From positions 247,708-311,707 of the forward strand of contig JAFQXL010000004.1 in NCBI GenBank assembly GCA_017406985.1: a stretch of DNA of 64,000 bases, given 5' to 3'. Made by a program: the position numbers and the translations under genes. Of this stretch, positions 1-8,569 are shown in pieces. The notes below the pieces were generated by a model. The model worked only from the letters and a program-made list of their open reading frames with translations, was not told where the DNA came from and searched no databases. This DNA is from Candidatus Saccharimonadota bacterium (GTDB lineage Bacteria > Patescibacteriota > Saccharimonadia > Saccharimonadales > Saccharimonadaceae). Numbering within the stretch: position 1 is the stretch's first letter; the number at the start of each line of letters is the position of its first letter.

Positions 1-511
1 CATTTCTTAAATTTTCAAAAAGCCGCTTAAACCAAATTGACTTATACGAGCCTTTTGCCGGATAAATTGGCTGAAAACCACTATCTTCATGGTCGGTCTC
101 TTCGATTTCTTCCGCCATTACGGTCGTCGGGGAAGTAAGCTGATATTTATTATACTTAAACTCAAAATTTCCGGTGAAAAAGTAAGTCTTATCTTCTTTA
201 AAAGTTTTAGCACGGTAAGGTTGGTTATACCAAATCGCTTTAACGACGCCGGTTTCGTCATAGATTTCGCCGGTCGTAATATTAAAATTTCTACGGCGAG
301 TATATTGAGTCTTGAGATTTTTTATCTTCCCTTTTATCATAACTTTTCCGGGAGTTAAATCGGTAATTTTTGTCGTCTTTTTATAATCTTCATAACTACG
401 CGGGAAATAATAGATTAAATCTTTAACCGTAAAAAAGCCATATTTATTTAAAGCGGTCGAAGTTTTCGGACCAACGCCTTGAATTTCTCTTACTTCTCCG
501 AATAAATCCAT
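1..511 (-). CDS. recG: ATP-dependent DNA helicase RecG, N-terminal part (runs off window)
   Basis: This is the first 170 residues of RecG, the branch-migrating helicase that remodels stalled forks and Holliday junctions; the helicase domains lie outside the window. The visible part has the wedge-domain opening with a helix-hairpin-helix-like QGVGPKTSTALNKYG (about residues 11-25), then KDLIYYFPRSYEDY, then an OB fold ending in DETGVVKAIWYNQPY, which is typical of RecG. The ATG at 509-511 lies exactly 6 nt after a TATAAT box, so the mRNA is probably leaderless. It is divergent from the 574 gene. Identity is from the N-terminal signature only. Confidence 0.85.
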   Translation of the reverse strand, partial: MDLFGEVREIQGVGPKTSTALNKYGFFTVKDLIYYFPRSYEDYKKTTKITDLTPGKVMIKGKIKNLKTQYTRRRNFNITTGEIYDETGVVKAIWYNQPYRAKTFKEDKTYFFTGNFEFKYNKYQLTSPTTVMAEEIEETDHEDSGFQPIYPAKGSYKSIWFKRLFENLRN

Positions 512-517
512 GGTTTT

Positions 518-523
518 ATTATA
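518..523 (-). promoter_or_regulatory. -10 box of recG, leaderless start
   Basis: TATAAT on the minus strand ends 6 nt before the recG ATG, which would place transcription start on or next to the A of the start codon. No convincing TTGACA is seen upstream. Confidence 0.5.
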
Positions 524-573
524 CAACATTATGATATAGCAAAAAAAGCATAAGCGTGATAAAATAAAACTAT

Positions 574-1488
574 ATGAATCTAGAATTGATTTTTCAGTTT
601 ATAACCGGTGGAGAGTATAAGGCAAATAAGCCGACGCTTGAGATGGTTTTGACAGAAAATATTATTTTATTAGTTTTTATTCTCTTAATTATAATTGCGA
701 TGGTCGTCGGAAAATATGCGGTCGGAGAGAAAATTTTCGGAGCGAAGAAAGGCTGGAAAGCGATTATTCCGTTTTATGGATTTTTCGATCTCTTTAAAGC
801 GGTAGATTTAAATCCTTATCTTTCGATTGCGATTATCGTTCCGCTAGTCGGGTTAATCCCGCTCGCGATTTTTAGCTACGCTCTACCGAAAGCGTTCGGC
901 GCAAAGAAAGAGCTGTGCCTACTTTCGATTTTCTTGCCGTTTGTCGTCTACAATATGATTGGCTTCGATAAAAAATATGAGTTTCAATATGTTAAAGGAA
1001 AAAACGTTGCATTTAAGAATGAGTTTAGAACGGTTATGCCGGAAGATTTATCGAGAGACGCGTTAATGCCGAGCGGAATGGTTAGTGGCGTTGCGATTTC
1101 GCCAATGATTGCGAAACAGTCTGAAATTTCGCGGGCGGCGTCGGCGGCGGCGGAACAAACTCGTTTAATCCGCGAGGAACAAGAAAAACAAGAGAAACTC
1201 GAGGCCGAGAAAAAGGCGGAAGAAGAAGCAAAAAGAAAAGCCGCAAAACAAAATCCGGACGACTTTAATTATGACATTTTCGATAAAGATACGGCCGCGA
1301 CAGTTGGGCCGGAGTCTTCGAGTATTGATTTTAACTTTAAAATGGTTAATGGACGTTTCCAGTCCGCGCCAGTCGCGCCGACACAGCCAGTTGCGCCTGT
1401 TATTCCCCAGCCTGTTACGCCGGCGCCGATGCCGAATCCTGCACCTGCGCAGACCGCGCAAACTACTCCGCAGACTCCGCAACAATAA
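574..1488 (+). CDS. DUF5684-like membrane protein with Pro/Ala/Gln-rich tail
   Basis: A 304-residue membrane protein. Hydrophobic segments lie near residues 28-46, 83-108 and 113-128. Between them is GWKAIIPFYGFFDLFKAV, the pattern seen in DUF5684-type proteins. Residues about 190-225 form a charged, probably coiled-coil stretch (EEQEKQEKLEAEKKAEEEAK), and the last 40 residues are rich in Pro, Ala, Gln and Thr. A TAAAAT box lies 8 nt before the ATG. It is convergent with trmD, one base from its stop. Molecular function is unknown; the family match is by pattern recall. Confidence 0.6.
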   Translation: MNLELIFQFITGGEYKANKPTLEMVLTENIILLVFILLIIIAMVVGKYAVGEKIFGAKKGWKAIIPFYGFFDLFKAVDLNPYLSIAIIVPLVGLIPLAIFSYALPKAFGAKKELCLLSIFLPFVVYNMIGFDKKYEFQYVKGKNVAFKNEFRTVMPEDLSRDALMPSGMVSGVAISPMIAKQSEISRAASAAAEQTRLIREEQEKQEKLEAEKKAEEEAKRKAAKQNPDDFNYDIFDKDTAATVGPESSSIDFNFKMVNGRFQSAPVAPTQPVAPVIPQPVTPAPMPNPAPAQTAQTTPQTPQQ

Positions 1489-2160
1489 TTATTTTGAATT
1501 TTCTTCGCGCCATTTATCGACGTTAGCGTGATGTCCAGAGAGGAGGACGTCCGGAACTTTCATTCCGCGAAACTCCGCCGGTTTTGTATACTGAGGATAT
1601 TCGATATTGTCGCCGTCGCTAAAACTTTCGATTTCGGCGCTAGTCTCGCCGCCAAGAACCCCCGGAATAAGCCTAACGACACTGTCGATTAAGATTAAAG
1701 CCGGTAATTCCCCGCCAGTTAAAACATATTTTCCGAGACAAAACTTTTCGTCGACTATACTTAGAATACGCTCGTCATAGCCCTCGTAGTGCGGACATAA
1801 AATAATAATATGAAGCGGTTTTTCGGTCGATTCTTCAGCCCTTTTAGCGAGATCTTTAGCGTCTTTTTGTTCCCAGATTTTTCCCGCCGGAGTCGGAAGA
1901 TAAACTAGAGCTTCTGGATTGTCTTTTTTAATGCTTTCAATCGCATTAAAGACTGGCTCACACATCAAAAGCATTCCATCTCCGCCACCATAAATCGTAT
2001 CGTCGACTTTTTTATGCGGACCGAGGCCAAAATCTCTTAAATTCACAAAATTAAACTCCGCGATTCCCGCTTCTTTCGCTTTCCACATCATCGAAGCGTT
2101 TAAATATGGTTCTAGAGTTTCATTAAATAAAGAAATAATTGTGAATTTTATCTTAGACAT
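1489..2160 (-). CDS. trmD: tRNA (guanine-N1)-methyltransferase TrmD
   Basis: Methylates G37 of tRNAs next to the anticodon using S-adenosylmethionine, which prevents +1 frameshifting. The start is set at ATG 2158-2160 (MSKIKFTIISLF), giving 223 residues, normal for TrmD; the longer open frame runs back into rpmE and is not real. Diagnostic pieces are YGGGDGMLLMCEP and the trefoil-knot segment LTGGELPALILIDSV, followed by SDGDNIEYPQYTKP. A TATAAT box ends 6 nt before the ATG, so this gene has its own leaderless promoter although it follows rpmE. Confidence 0.93.
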   Translation of the reverse strand: MSKIKFTIISLFNETLEPYLNASMMWKAKEAGIAEFNFVNLRDFGLGPHKKVDDTIYGGGDGMLLMCEPVFNAIESIKKDNPEALVYLPTPAGKIWEQKDAKDLAKRAEESTEKPLHIIILCPHYEGYDERILSIVDEKFCLGKYVLTGGELPALILIDSVVRLIPGVLGGETSAEIESFSDGDNIEYPQYTKPAEFRGMKVPDVLLSGHHANVDKWREENSK

Positions 2161-2166
2161 AGCTTT

Positions 2167-2172
2167 ATTATA
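2167..2172 (-). promoter_or_regulatory. -10 box of trmD, leaderless start
   Basis: Minus-strand sequence ATGGTATAATAAAGCTATG: TATAAT ends 6 nt before the trmD ATG, the same spacing as at recG, prfA, xer and glf. Confidence 0.5.
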
Positions 2173-2184
2173 CCATAGGATAAG

Positions 2185-2206
2185 AATACTCCCTTTCGGG
2201 AGTATT
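2185..2206. terminator. Hairpin between rpmE and trmD
   Basis: A 9-bp perfect stem, AATACTCCC / GGGAGTATT, with a TTTC loop. It lies directly after the rpmE stop codon. The plus-strand side is followed by a T-rich run; the minus-strand side has only a weak one, so for rpmE it may end transcription partially or just protect the 3' end. Confidence 0.5.
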
Positions 2207-2209
2207 TTA

Positions 2210-2548
2210 TTATTTTGTCTGCTCTTCTTTTTCAGCTTTTTTCTTAGCTTCTTTTTCTGCTTTTCGAGCTTTATTACCGATTTGCTCCTTGAGCTTAGCG
2301 GCTTTAGCGGCACGAGCCTTGAAGCGGTCGACACGTCCCTCAGTATCGATAATCTTCTCTTCGCCAGTAAAGAACGGGTGCGAAGCGGAAGAAATCTGAA
2401 TCTTTACGAGAGGATATTCGTTTCCGTCGGTCCACTTAATAGTTTCGTCGCTTTTCGCAGTCGAGCGAGTAAGGAACGAAAACTTTGCAGCTTCATCAGA
2501 AAAGACTACAAAACGATAATCTTTAGGTTGTAAATCTTTTTTACTCAT
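2210..2548 (-). CDS. rpmE: Ribosomal protein bL31, cysteine-less form with basic tail
   Basis: Large-subunit protein bL31, 112 residues. The signature [21 protein letters not shown] is close to the family's HPFxTG...GRVDRF core. The zinc-binding cysteines of the C+ form are absent (SSAS precedes HPFF), so this is a zinc-independent form. The last 35 residues are a Lys/Glu/Ala-rich extension, longer than in model bacteria. An ATATAAT box lies 11 nt upstream of the ATG. It follows prmC by 17 nt. Confidence 0.88.
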   Translation of the reverse strand: MSKKDLQPKDYRFVVFSDEAAKFSFLTRSTAKSDETIKWTDGNEYPLVKIQISSASHPFFTGEEKIIDTEGRVDRFKARAAKAAKLKEQIGNKARKAEKEAKKKAEKEEQTK

Positions 2549-2565
2549 AATTAGCTCTTATTATA

Positions 2566-3363
2566 TCAGATATAAACCGAAAAAGCAAGGATAAAATTAT
2601 TCTTTAGGATTAGCTCAAAATTATAGTTTTTTGCGTATTTAATAATTTCGTCGTGCTCAGACGTGTCGGCTTCGATTAAGAGGTAATGTTTCTTATTATC
2701 TTTTCTCGCATTAACCTCGTCCAAAAACTTTTTAATTAGTTTTAGCCCGCCGTCATCGGCGTAGAGAGCGAGCGCCGGCTCGAATTTAAGACTGTCGCTT
2801 GTCCAGTCCCAACTTTTATCGACATAAGGGAGATTCGCGGTAATTATATCGGGAAGCGTTTTAAACTTCTCTAATAAATCCGAATAAGTAAATTTTATAT
2901 CGGCTTTAAGAGTTTTAGCGTTTTCTTCGGCGACTTTTAACGCCGCTTTCGAGACATCGGAGCCAAAGATTTTCGCGCTAGGTAGCTCTAATTTTAGAGT
3001 AATCGGGATACAACCAGAGCCAGTTCCGACGTCTAAAATCGTCGGGCTTTTTAAGTTATCGGTTTCGACAATACTAAGGGTACTTAAAATTATATCTTCA
3101 GTTTCAGGACGCGGAATTAAAACGTTTTTATTAACTTTAAACTTTCGGCCGAAGAACTCTTTTTCGCCAATTAGATAGGCGAGCGGAACACCAGAAGCGC
3201 GCTTTTCGACTAGCTCGTCTGCCTTTTTTAAATCAAAATCTTCCTCGCCGTGTAAAACTAAATCGACACGGTCGTTAAATTTTAAAACAAAACATGCGAT
3301 TAGCTCGGCGTCGAGACTATAAATCTTTTTTTCCGCCTCTTTTAACCACCCTTTTAAAATCAC
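2566..3363 (-). CDS. prmC: Release factor glutamine methyltransferase PrmC
   Basis: Methylates the GGQ glutamine of release factors with SAM. The protein has 265 residues: an N-terminal helical domain, then a Rossmann methyltransferase with [15 protein letters not shown] (motif I). The substrate-binding motif, normally NPPY, reads NLPY here ([10 protein letters not shown]), followed by [16 protein letters not shown]. The start codon overlaps the prfA stop by 4 nt (ATGA), so enzyme and substrate factor are translationally coupled. The NLPY variant is worth noting, but the rest of the family pattern is intact. Confidence 0.9.
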   Translation of the reverse strand: MILKGWLKEAEKKIYSLDAELIACFVLKFNDRVDLVLHGEEDFDLKKADELVEKRASGVPLAYLIGEKEFFGRKFKVNKNVLIPRPETEDIILSTLSIVETDNLKSPTILDVGTGSGCIPITLKLELPSAKIFGSDVSKAALKVAEENAKTLKADIKFTYSDLLEKFKTLPDIITANLPYVDKSWDWTSDSLKFEPALALYADDGGLKLIKKFLDEVNARKDNKKHYLLIEADTSEHDEIIKYAKNYNFELILKNNFILAFSVYI

Positions 3364-4415
3364 TCGTTCTCTTCCTTCTTTAAATCACGTTCGTTTCGTT
3401 GTAATTCTTCAATAATATCTTCAATATCGCCGTCCATCGCCGCGCCGATATTCGAACGGTTATAATGAATACGGTGATCAGTAATTCGATCTTGCGGGAA
3501 GTTATAAGTTCTAATTTTCTCCGAGCGGTCGCCAGTCCCGATTAACGATTTTCGCGCTTCGGAAGCATTTTTCTGATCCTCGAGCTTTTGTTTCTCGGCA
3601 AGACGAGAACGAAGAACGGTCATCGCTTTAATTCGGTTCTGCTGTTGGCTACGCTCGTCTTGCATCGCGACGACGATTCCGGTCGGGAGGTGGGTAATTC
3701 GAACGGCAGAATCGGTCGTATTAACGCCCTGTCCGCCGTGGCCGCCGGAACGATAAATATCAATTCTTAAATCTTCCGGTTTAATCTCAAATTCGGCTTC
3801 TTCCGCCTCCGGAAGAACCGCGACAGTCGCGGTCGAAGTATGAATTCGGCCTTGGCTTTCCGTCACAGGAACGCGCTGAACCCTATGAACGCCACCTTCG
3901 AATTTTAACTGTCCATAAGGACGTTCGCCAGAGATACGAATAATCACTTCTTTCATTCCGCCAGCTTCGTTTTCGTTACTCGAAATAAGTTCAGACTTAA
4001 GACCGTGAGTTTCGGCGAAGCGAACATACATTCGATAAAGCTCGCCTGCGAAGAGGCTCGCCTCGTCGCCACCGGCGCCAGCACGGATTTCCATAATTAC
4101 TGGCTTATCGTCGTTCGGATCGCGCGGAATTAGTTTTTCTTCAAGCTCGGCGCTTTTTTGTTCAATCTCTTTCGTTAAGCTCTCAATATCGGCTTTTGCC
4201 ATTTCGGAAAGCTCTGAATCATTTAATAGTTCTTCCGCTTCTTTAAGATTTTTATTTAGCGTTTCAAGGGTTTTACCAAGTTCTAAAATCTCGTTTAGCT
4301 CAGAAAGGCGCTTAGACTTCGTCGCGAAGTTCGGATCGGAATAAGCATCAGGACGGCTTAAAAAATCGTTAATTTCTTTTGCCTCATCCTCATATTTTTT
4401 TAAATCAAAATTCAT
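3360..4415 (-). CDS. prfA: Peptide chain release factor 1
   Basis: Recognises UAA and UAG and triggers peptide release. 351 residues, normal for RF1. The codon-recognition region reads [20 protein letters not shown], with PVT in the RF1 PxT position. The catalytic GGQ lies in [17 protein letters not shown]1 followed by prmC is a classic pair. Its own stop is TGA, in line with the standard code and not a UGA-glycine CPR lineage. The TATAAT box ends 6 nt before the ATG, inside a palindrome shared with the tRNA on the other strand. Confidence 0.95.
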   Translation of the reverse strand: MNFDLKKYEDEAKEINDFLSRPDAYSDPNFATKSKRLSELNEILELGKTLETLNKNLKEAEELLNDSELSEMAKADIESLTKEIEQKSAELEEKLIPRDPNDDKPVIMEIRAGAGGDEASLFAGELYRMYVRFAETHGLKSELISSNENEAGGMKEVIIRISGERPYGQLKFEGGVHRVQRVPVTESQGRIHTSTATVAVLPEAEEAEFEIKPEDLRIDIYRSGGHGGQGVNTTDSAVRITHLPTGIVVAMQDERSQQQNRIKAMTVLRSRLAEKQKLEDQKNASEARKSLIGTGDRSEKIRTYNFPQDRITDHRIHYNRSNIGAAMDGDIEDIIEELQRNERDLKKEENE

Positions 4416-4430
4416 GCTATAATTATAGCA
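4415..4430. promoter_or_regulatory. Palindromic bidirectional -10 element between prfA and tRNA-Val
   Basis: TGCTATAATTATAGCA is a perfect 16-bp palindrome, so an extended -10 (TGCTATAAT) is present on both strands. Leftward it sits 6 nt before the prfA ATG; rightward it could start the tRNA-Val transcript about 15-20 nt before the mature 5' end. Its first base overlaps the A of the prfA ATG. Confidence 0.55.
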
Positions 4431-4450
4431 TATTTTAACAGTATTTTTAT

Positions 4451-4527
4451 GGATCTTTAGCTCAGTTGGCTAGAGCGCACGATTCACATTCGTGAGGTCA
4501 CAAGTTCGAGCCTTGTAAGATCCACCA
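4451..4527 (+). tRNA. tRNA-Val (anticodon CAC)
   Basis: A complete cloverleaf. Acceptor GGATCTT pairs with AAGATCC, the D stem is GCTC/GAGC, the anticodon stem CACGA/TCGTG has loop TTCACAT (anticodon CAC), and the T stem ACAAG/CTTGT has loop TTCGAGC. The 3' CCA is encoded. The next gene starts 8 nt later, so the two are probably cotranscribed. Confidence 0.95.
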
Positions 4528-4535
4528 GGAAAAGC

Positions 4536-5597
4536 ATGAAAGAAGAAACAGATAAAAAACCCGCTCTAACACCGAAAAAGATGGTCTTAAATATCGCAAT
4601 ATTTTTAGGACTTTTCTTCGTTACGTTTTGGTTTATTTTTAGAGGACAGAGCCTAGGCGCTATTCTTGCGGTAATCGGGAGAGCGCATATCCTACCGATT
4701 TTACTTGGATTTTTATGTATGTTCGGGTATTTCGCGATGGAATCATGGAATATTATGTCGCTTCTAAAGTCTTTCGGTGAAAAAATCACTTTCTTTAAAG
4801 CCTTGAAGTTTACGATGATTGGGTTTTTCTTCTGTGCGGTTACGCCTGGCGCGAGCGGAGGACAGCCGCTTGAAATTTATTATATGTCGAAAGAGAAAAT
4901 CAACGCCGGAAACGCGACGATTGCGATTTTAATTCAGACTTGCGGAATCCAAATCGCCGTAACTGCTTTTGGTTTTATCTGCGCGATTTTAGGACACGAT
5001 ATTTTAAATGAAGGGCCGATGTTATGGCTCTTTTTGATTGGGCTTTTAATCAACGCTTTTGCACTCTTAATTCTCGGACTTTGTATTTTATATCCGAACG
5101 GGCTCAGAAAAGTTTTAAAAGGGTTTATGAATTTTCTCTATTATCTCGGACTTAAACGCGCGAGAAACTGGGAAAAGAATATAGAGAGTGGACTCGACCA
5201 ATATGCCGAAAGTTCAAAATATATTAAAACCCACCGAAACGAAATGATTAAGTCGATTTTAAAGACTTTTGCGCAGATGGCATTTTTCTTTACGATTCCG
5301 TTTTGCGTTTATCTCGCGTTCGGGCTTTCGGGACATAGCTTCTTTATGATTTTTGCAATGCAAGCGATTCTCTTCGTTTCGACGTCGGGACTTCCAATTC
5401 CGGGGGCAATTGGCGCGAGCGAAGGCGTCTTCTTGAGCCTTTATAGCGCGGTTTTCGGAGAAGAGTTGCTGAGTTCGGCGATGCTCTTAAATCGCGGAAT
5501 TAACTTTTATTGGTTTGTAATCGTTAGTATGGTCGTCGTATTTATTAATATCGTTAGATTAGACAGAAGTTCCGAACAGCCTAAATTGAAAAAATAG
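4536..5597 (+). CDS. YbhN/AglD-type integral membrane protein (lysylphosphatidylglycerol synthase TM domain family)
   Basis: A 353-residue polytopic membrane protein with about eight to nine hydrophobic segments. The segment TPGASGGQPLEIYYMSKE (about residues 104-121) is the hallmark of the UPF0104/YbhN family, related to the flippase half of MprF. The later SGLPIPGAIGASEGVFL is a second family motif. No lysyl-transferase domain is attached. Likely role: lipid flipping or export in the envelope; the substrate is unknown. The start is 8 nt after the tRNA, with AGGA as a short ribosome-binding site. Confidence 0.8.
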   Translation: MKEETDKKPALTPKKMVLNIAIFLGLFFVTFWFIFRGQSLGAILAVIGRAHILPILLGFLCMFGYFAMESWNIMSLLKSFGEKITFFKALKFTMIGFFFCAVTPGASGGQPLEIYYMSKEKINAGNATIAILIQTCGIQIAVTAFGFICAILGHDILNEGPMLWLFLIGLLINAFALLILGLCILYPNGLRKVLKGFMNFLYYLGLKRARNWEKNIESGLDQYAESSKYIKTHRNEMIKSILKTFAQMAFFFTIPFCVYLAFGLSGHSFFMIFAMQAILFVSTSGLPIPGAIGASEGVFLSLYSAVFGEELLSSAMLLNRGINFYWFVIVSMVVVFINIVRLDRSSEQPKLKK

Positions 5598-5622
5598 AAA
5601 AATATAGTATAATATAAGAGTA

Positions 5623-6396
5623 ATGGTATTTTTAATTATCTTAGTCTCGCTTGTTTTTATCGAGACGACAGTTCTCCTTGTAAAATCCTTCAAAGGAGCA
5701 AAAACAACAAACGGTAAAAGAAAGATTTATGTTGATACGTCGGCTTTAATGGACGGAAGAGTTCTTCGAGTTGCGAAGACGGGATTCTTAGGCGATAATT
5801 TAATTATTCCTCGTTCGGCAATTCGCGAGATGCAACTTCTTGCGGACGGAAAAGATTCCGAAAAACGCCTTAGAGCGAGATTCGGAATGGACGTCGTAAG
5901 TGAGCTTGAGCGCGTAGTTTTTTGTAATACGGAGATTTTAGAGGATGCACTCGACAGAACGCCGGTTGACGAAAGATTAATTTCGCTCGCTAAAGAAAAT
6001 AAAGGAATTATTTTAACCTGTGATTATAATCTTCAAAAAGTCGCAGAAACAGAAAAAATCGACGTTTTAAATCCGAACGAGCTCGCGACGGAACTTAAAT
6101 CCGAGTTAATGCCCGGAGAAGAGTTTAAATTAAAGATTATTTCTGCCGGTTCTAACCCGAAACAAGGAGTTGGATATTTACCGGAGGGGACGATGGTTGT
6201 GGTTGATAATACGGCAGATAAAATCGGTAAGGAAGTCGAAGTGATGTTTGAGAAATATATTCAAACGAATTCTGGAAGAATGATGTTCGCGAAATTAAAA
6301 AATCCGAGAAGGCGAGCCTTAAAAACGACTAGACGCTCTACAACTCGAACAAATCAACGCCAAATTCATACGCGTTCGCGCGGTTCGCGTCGATAA
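5623..6396 (+). CDS. Membrane-anchored PIN-TRAM domain protein (YacL-like)
   Basis: 257 residues: one N-terminal hydrophobic segment (residues 2-22), then a PIN nuclease-like domain with acidic residues in IYVDTSALMDGRV, PRSAIREMQLLADG and ILTCDYNLQKVA. A TRAM-like beta domain follows (about residues 165-230, KQGVGYLPEGTMVVVDN), and the tail is Arg/Thr-rich. This is the YacL/PilT-like PIN-TRAM arrangement of Gram-positives and CPR; the RNA target is unknown. A TATAAT box lies just upstream. The 3' end overlaps the convergent phosphoketolase gene by 59 bp. Confidence 0.82.
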   Translation: MVFLIILVSLVFIETTVLLVKSFKGAKTTNGKRKIYVDTSALMDGRVLRVAKTGFLGDNLIIPRSAIREMQLLADGKDSEKRLRARFGMDVVSELERVVFCNTEILEDALDRTPVDERLISLAKENKGIILTCDYNLQKVAETEKIDVLNPNELATELKSELMPGEEFKLKIISAGSNPKQGVGYLPEGTMVVVDNTADKIGKEVEVMFEKYIQTNSGRMMFAKLKNPRRRALKTTRRSTTRTNQRQIHTRSRGSRR

Positions 6397-7528
6397 TCTT
6401 CTGATATTTTTGCGCGAGCTCGACATCTTTAAGTTTTTCAGCGACATCTTTCGCGAGGTCGAAACGACTAGCGTGATTTAAGGTTAACATTTCAAGTGGA
6501 GTAGTTGTCGAACCCTGCTCTTCGAACCCGTGTGCAGAAATTCGTTTCGGATCAGTATAGTTACTCAAAATATTTTTTAGAGTGTCTTTATAGCCATGGA
6601 AGTTCGCAATAATCGGGATTTTTGCTTTAAAATATTTGTCGAAGAGTTCTTGACTCATTGGACTGCCTATGGTGCCGATTTTATTATGAGAGAGCGCAAG
6701 AATATTTATTAAGCGGATTCTTAAACTTGGAAGTTCGTATTTTAAAAGTTTAACCGCTTCGACCGCTTCTCTCGTCGCGATATCTCCAGCGGAGACGAAG
6801 ATAAAATCAAATTCATTTTCTTTGCTATCTAGGTCGAACGGATTTCCGTCCGAAACGAAACCGAAGATACTGGCGCCAGATTCGAATTGAAAAGCGGCGT
6901 GCCCCTCGTCGATAAACTGTGGTTCGTCGGTTTTATTAAACGTAACGAGATTAACTGCGTTTTTAGAACTTTGGAGATATTTAAAAGTCATTTTAGCGGA
7001 CTCGCTATCGACCGGGAAGAAACAGTTAACTTTATTTCCCGGGCGGTCGAGCAAAGTCGAAATTAACATCGGCGATTGATGAGAAAAGCCGTTATGGTCT
7101 TGGCGCCAACAAGTCGAAGTATTAAGAAGGTTGACCGACGGATAATCCGGTCGCCATGAAACTTTTTCGCTTTGGTCAAGAAACTTTAGATGTTGGAGAA
7201 TTTGACTCGTGATAATCGTAAAGAAAGACTCGTAACTCGTCATCGCCGCCGGTTCGCCGTTTAAAATATGTCCAAGCATAACCGCGAAAAGTGTATTTTC
7301 CGAGAGAAGCTCGACGATTCGCCCGTTTTTACTTTCTTTTAAATCTTGGGGTCTTATTTCTAGGCTAGACCAAGCACGTTCGGAACTATTATAAACAGCG
7401 TCGAGTTTATTAGAAGTTGTTTCGTCTGGCGAGAAGAGATAAAATCTCGGGTTATTTTCCATTTCGTTTTCTAAAAGGCTTCCGAAAGTTTTTGCAGTCG
7501 AGAGTCTTGGATTTTCGCTACTTGGCAT
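6338..7528 (-). CDS. Phosphoketolase, C-terminal half as a separate gene
   Basis: 396 residues equal to the middle and C-terminal domains of xylulose-5-phosphate/fructose-6-phosphate phosphoketolase. Visible motifs are FSPDETTSNKLDAVY (the conserved PDE glutamate) and DHNGFSHQSPMLIST (the conserved histidine). It starts at ATG 7528 inside the end of the upstream half, in the +1 frame, with an 11-nt overlap. AGGGG lies 8 nt before the ATG, a good internal ribosome-binding site, which argues for two real polypeptides rather than a sequencing slip. Part of the usual interdomain linker is missing. The 3' end overlaps the PIN-TRAM gene. Confidence 0.88.
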   Translation of the reverse strand: MPSSENPRLSTAKTFGSLLENEMENNPRFYLFSPDETTSNKLDAVYNSSERAWSSLEIRPQDLKESKNGRIVELLSENTLFAVMLGHILNGEPAAMTSYESFFTIITSQILQHLKFLDQSEKVSWRPDYPSVNLLNTSTCWRQDHNGFSHQSPMLISTLLDRPGNKVNCFFPVDSESAKMTFKYLQSSKNAVNLVTFNKTDEPQFIDEGHAAFQFESGASIFGFVSDGNPFDLDSKENEFDFIFVSAGDIATREAVEAVKLLKYELPSLRIRLINILALSHNKIGTIGSPMSQELFDKYFKAKIPIIANFHGYKDTLKNILSNYTDPKRISAHGFEEQGSTTTPLEMLTLNHASRFDLAKDVAEKLKDVELAQKYQKIIDANRANAYEFGVDLFEL

Positions 7529-8543
7529 AGAAGAATCCCCTTTCTTTACGAAAAACCTCAGAAAAACGGTAAGATTTTAGCCAATTCTCTAAAATTCTTA
7601 ATTCTTTCTCGTCGGTTTTAGCGAGCGGAAGCGGAATTTGGTGAGACTTAAAGTTTCCGCGAATTTTTACCCCGTTTAGTTCTTCTGGCCCGGTTAAGCC
7701 CTTATCGGTCTTCATAATAATAAATGGAGGGTTTACGGCTTCGCCATGCTTAATCTTTCGGAAAATCTCGTCGGCTTTATCTAGGGCGACTTTAAAATCT
7801 TTGATTGCGTAGTCGATTGCGAGATTACTATCTTCATTATCTCCGCGGACGAGCAAAGGTTTAAAACCGAAACCGCGAATTAGCTCGTTTAATTCCCTTT
7901 CCGATTTCCGACCGGAAATCGTCGGAGCGGAGATTTTATAGCCGTTCAGATGTAAAATCGGGAGGACACTACCGTTAGGGCTACCACCGATAATTTTATT
8001 TAAGTTCATACTCGAAAGCGCGGTTGCGGTTTCAAATTCGCCATCGCCAATCAAAACAGCGATAGTTTTTTCGGGATGTCCGAGTGCAGAGCCATAAGCC
8101 GTTCCGAGCGCATAGCCGAGTTCGCCGCCTTCACAAATTACACCCGGAGTAACGGGACTAGCGTGAGACGGGAAACCGCCCGGAAAAGAGAAATTTTTAC
8201 AGATATAAATAATTCCCTCTTCGCTTCTTTTAGCGTTTTCGTCGACTTTTTCGAGGTCGCCATCGATAAATAAGTTCGCCTGTAGGGCTGGAAAACCGTG
8301 TCCAGGTCCGAGAACAAAACTAAAGTTCTCTTCGGTCTTAAAATATTCTTTTAGACAAGCGTAAGCCAAATTTATCCCCGGACAAGTTCCCCAGTGTCCT
8401 AGAAGACGCGGTTTTATATCGTCGAAAGTCAACGGATTTTCAAGTAGAAAGTTAGACTTCAAGAAAAGCTGCGCAACGGTTAAATAATTTGTAGCGCGAA
8501 CTTTTTGTTTTATTCTTTCAGAATCGAAGCCCAACCCATTCAT
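7518..8543 (-). CDS. Phosphoketolase, N-terminal (ThDP-binding) half
   Basis: 341 residues corresponding to the XFP N-terminal domain. Phosphoketolase cleaves xylulose 5-phosphate with phosphate to acetyl phosphate and glyceraldehyde 3-phosphate, giving ATP without full glycolysis. Family blocks include LRATNYL-like VRATNYLTVAQLFL, LLGHWGTCPGIN, VLGPGHGFPALQANLF, FPGGFPSHASP and IGDGEFETATA (the ThDP/Mg motif). It stops at TAG 7518-7520, where a single-chain enzyme would continue (usual length about 790 residues). A TATAAT box lies 8 nt before the ATG. It is coupled to the C-terminal half by an 11-nt overlap. Confidence 0.9.
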   Translation of the reverse strand: MNGLGFDSERIKQKVRATNYLTVAQLFLKSNFLLENPLTFDDIKPRLLGHWGTCPGINLAYACLKEYFKTEENFSFVLGPGHGFPALQANLFIDGDLEKVDENAKRSEEGIIYICKNFSFPGGFPSHASPVTPGVICEGGELGYALGTAYGSALGHPEKTIAVLIGDGEFETATALSSMNLNKIIGGSPNGSVLPILHLNGYKISAPTISGRKSERELNELIRGFGFKPLLVRGDNEDSNLAIDYAIKDFKVALDKADEIFRKIKHGEAVNPPFIIMKTDKGLTGPEELNGVKIRGNFKSHQIPLPLAKTDEKELRILENWLKSYRFSEVFRKERGFFYAK

Positions 8544-8569
8544 ATAGATATATTATAACACTAAAAACA

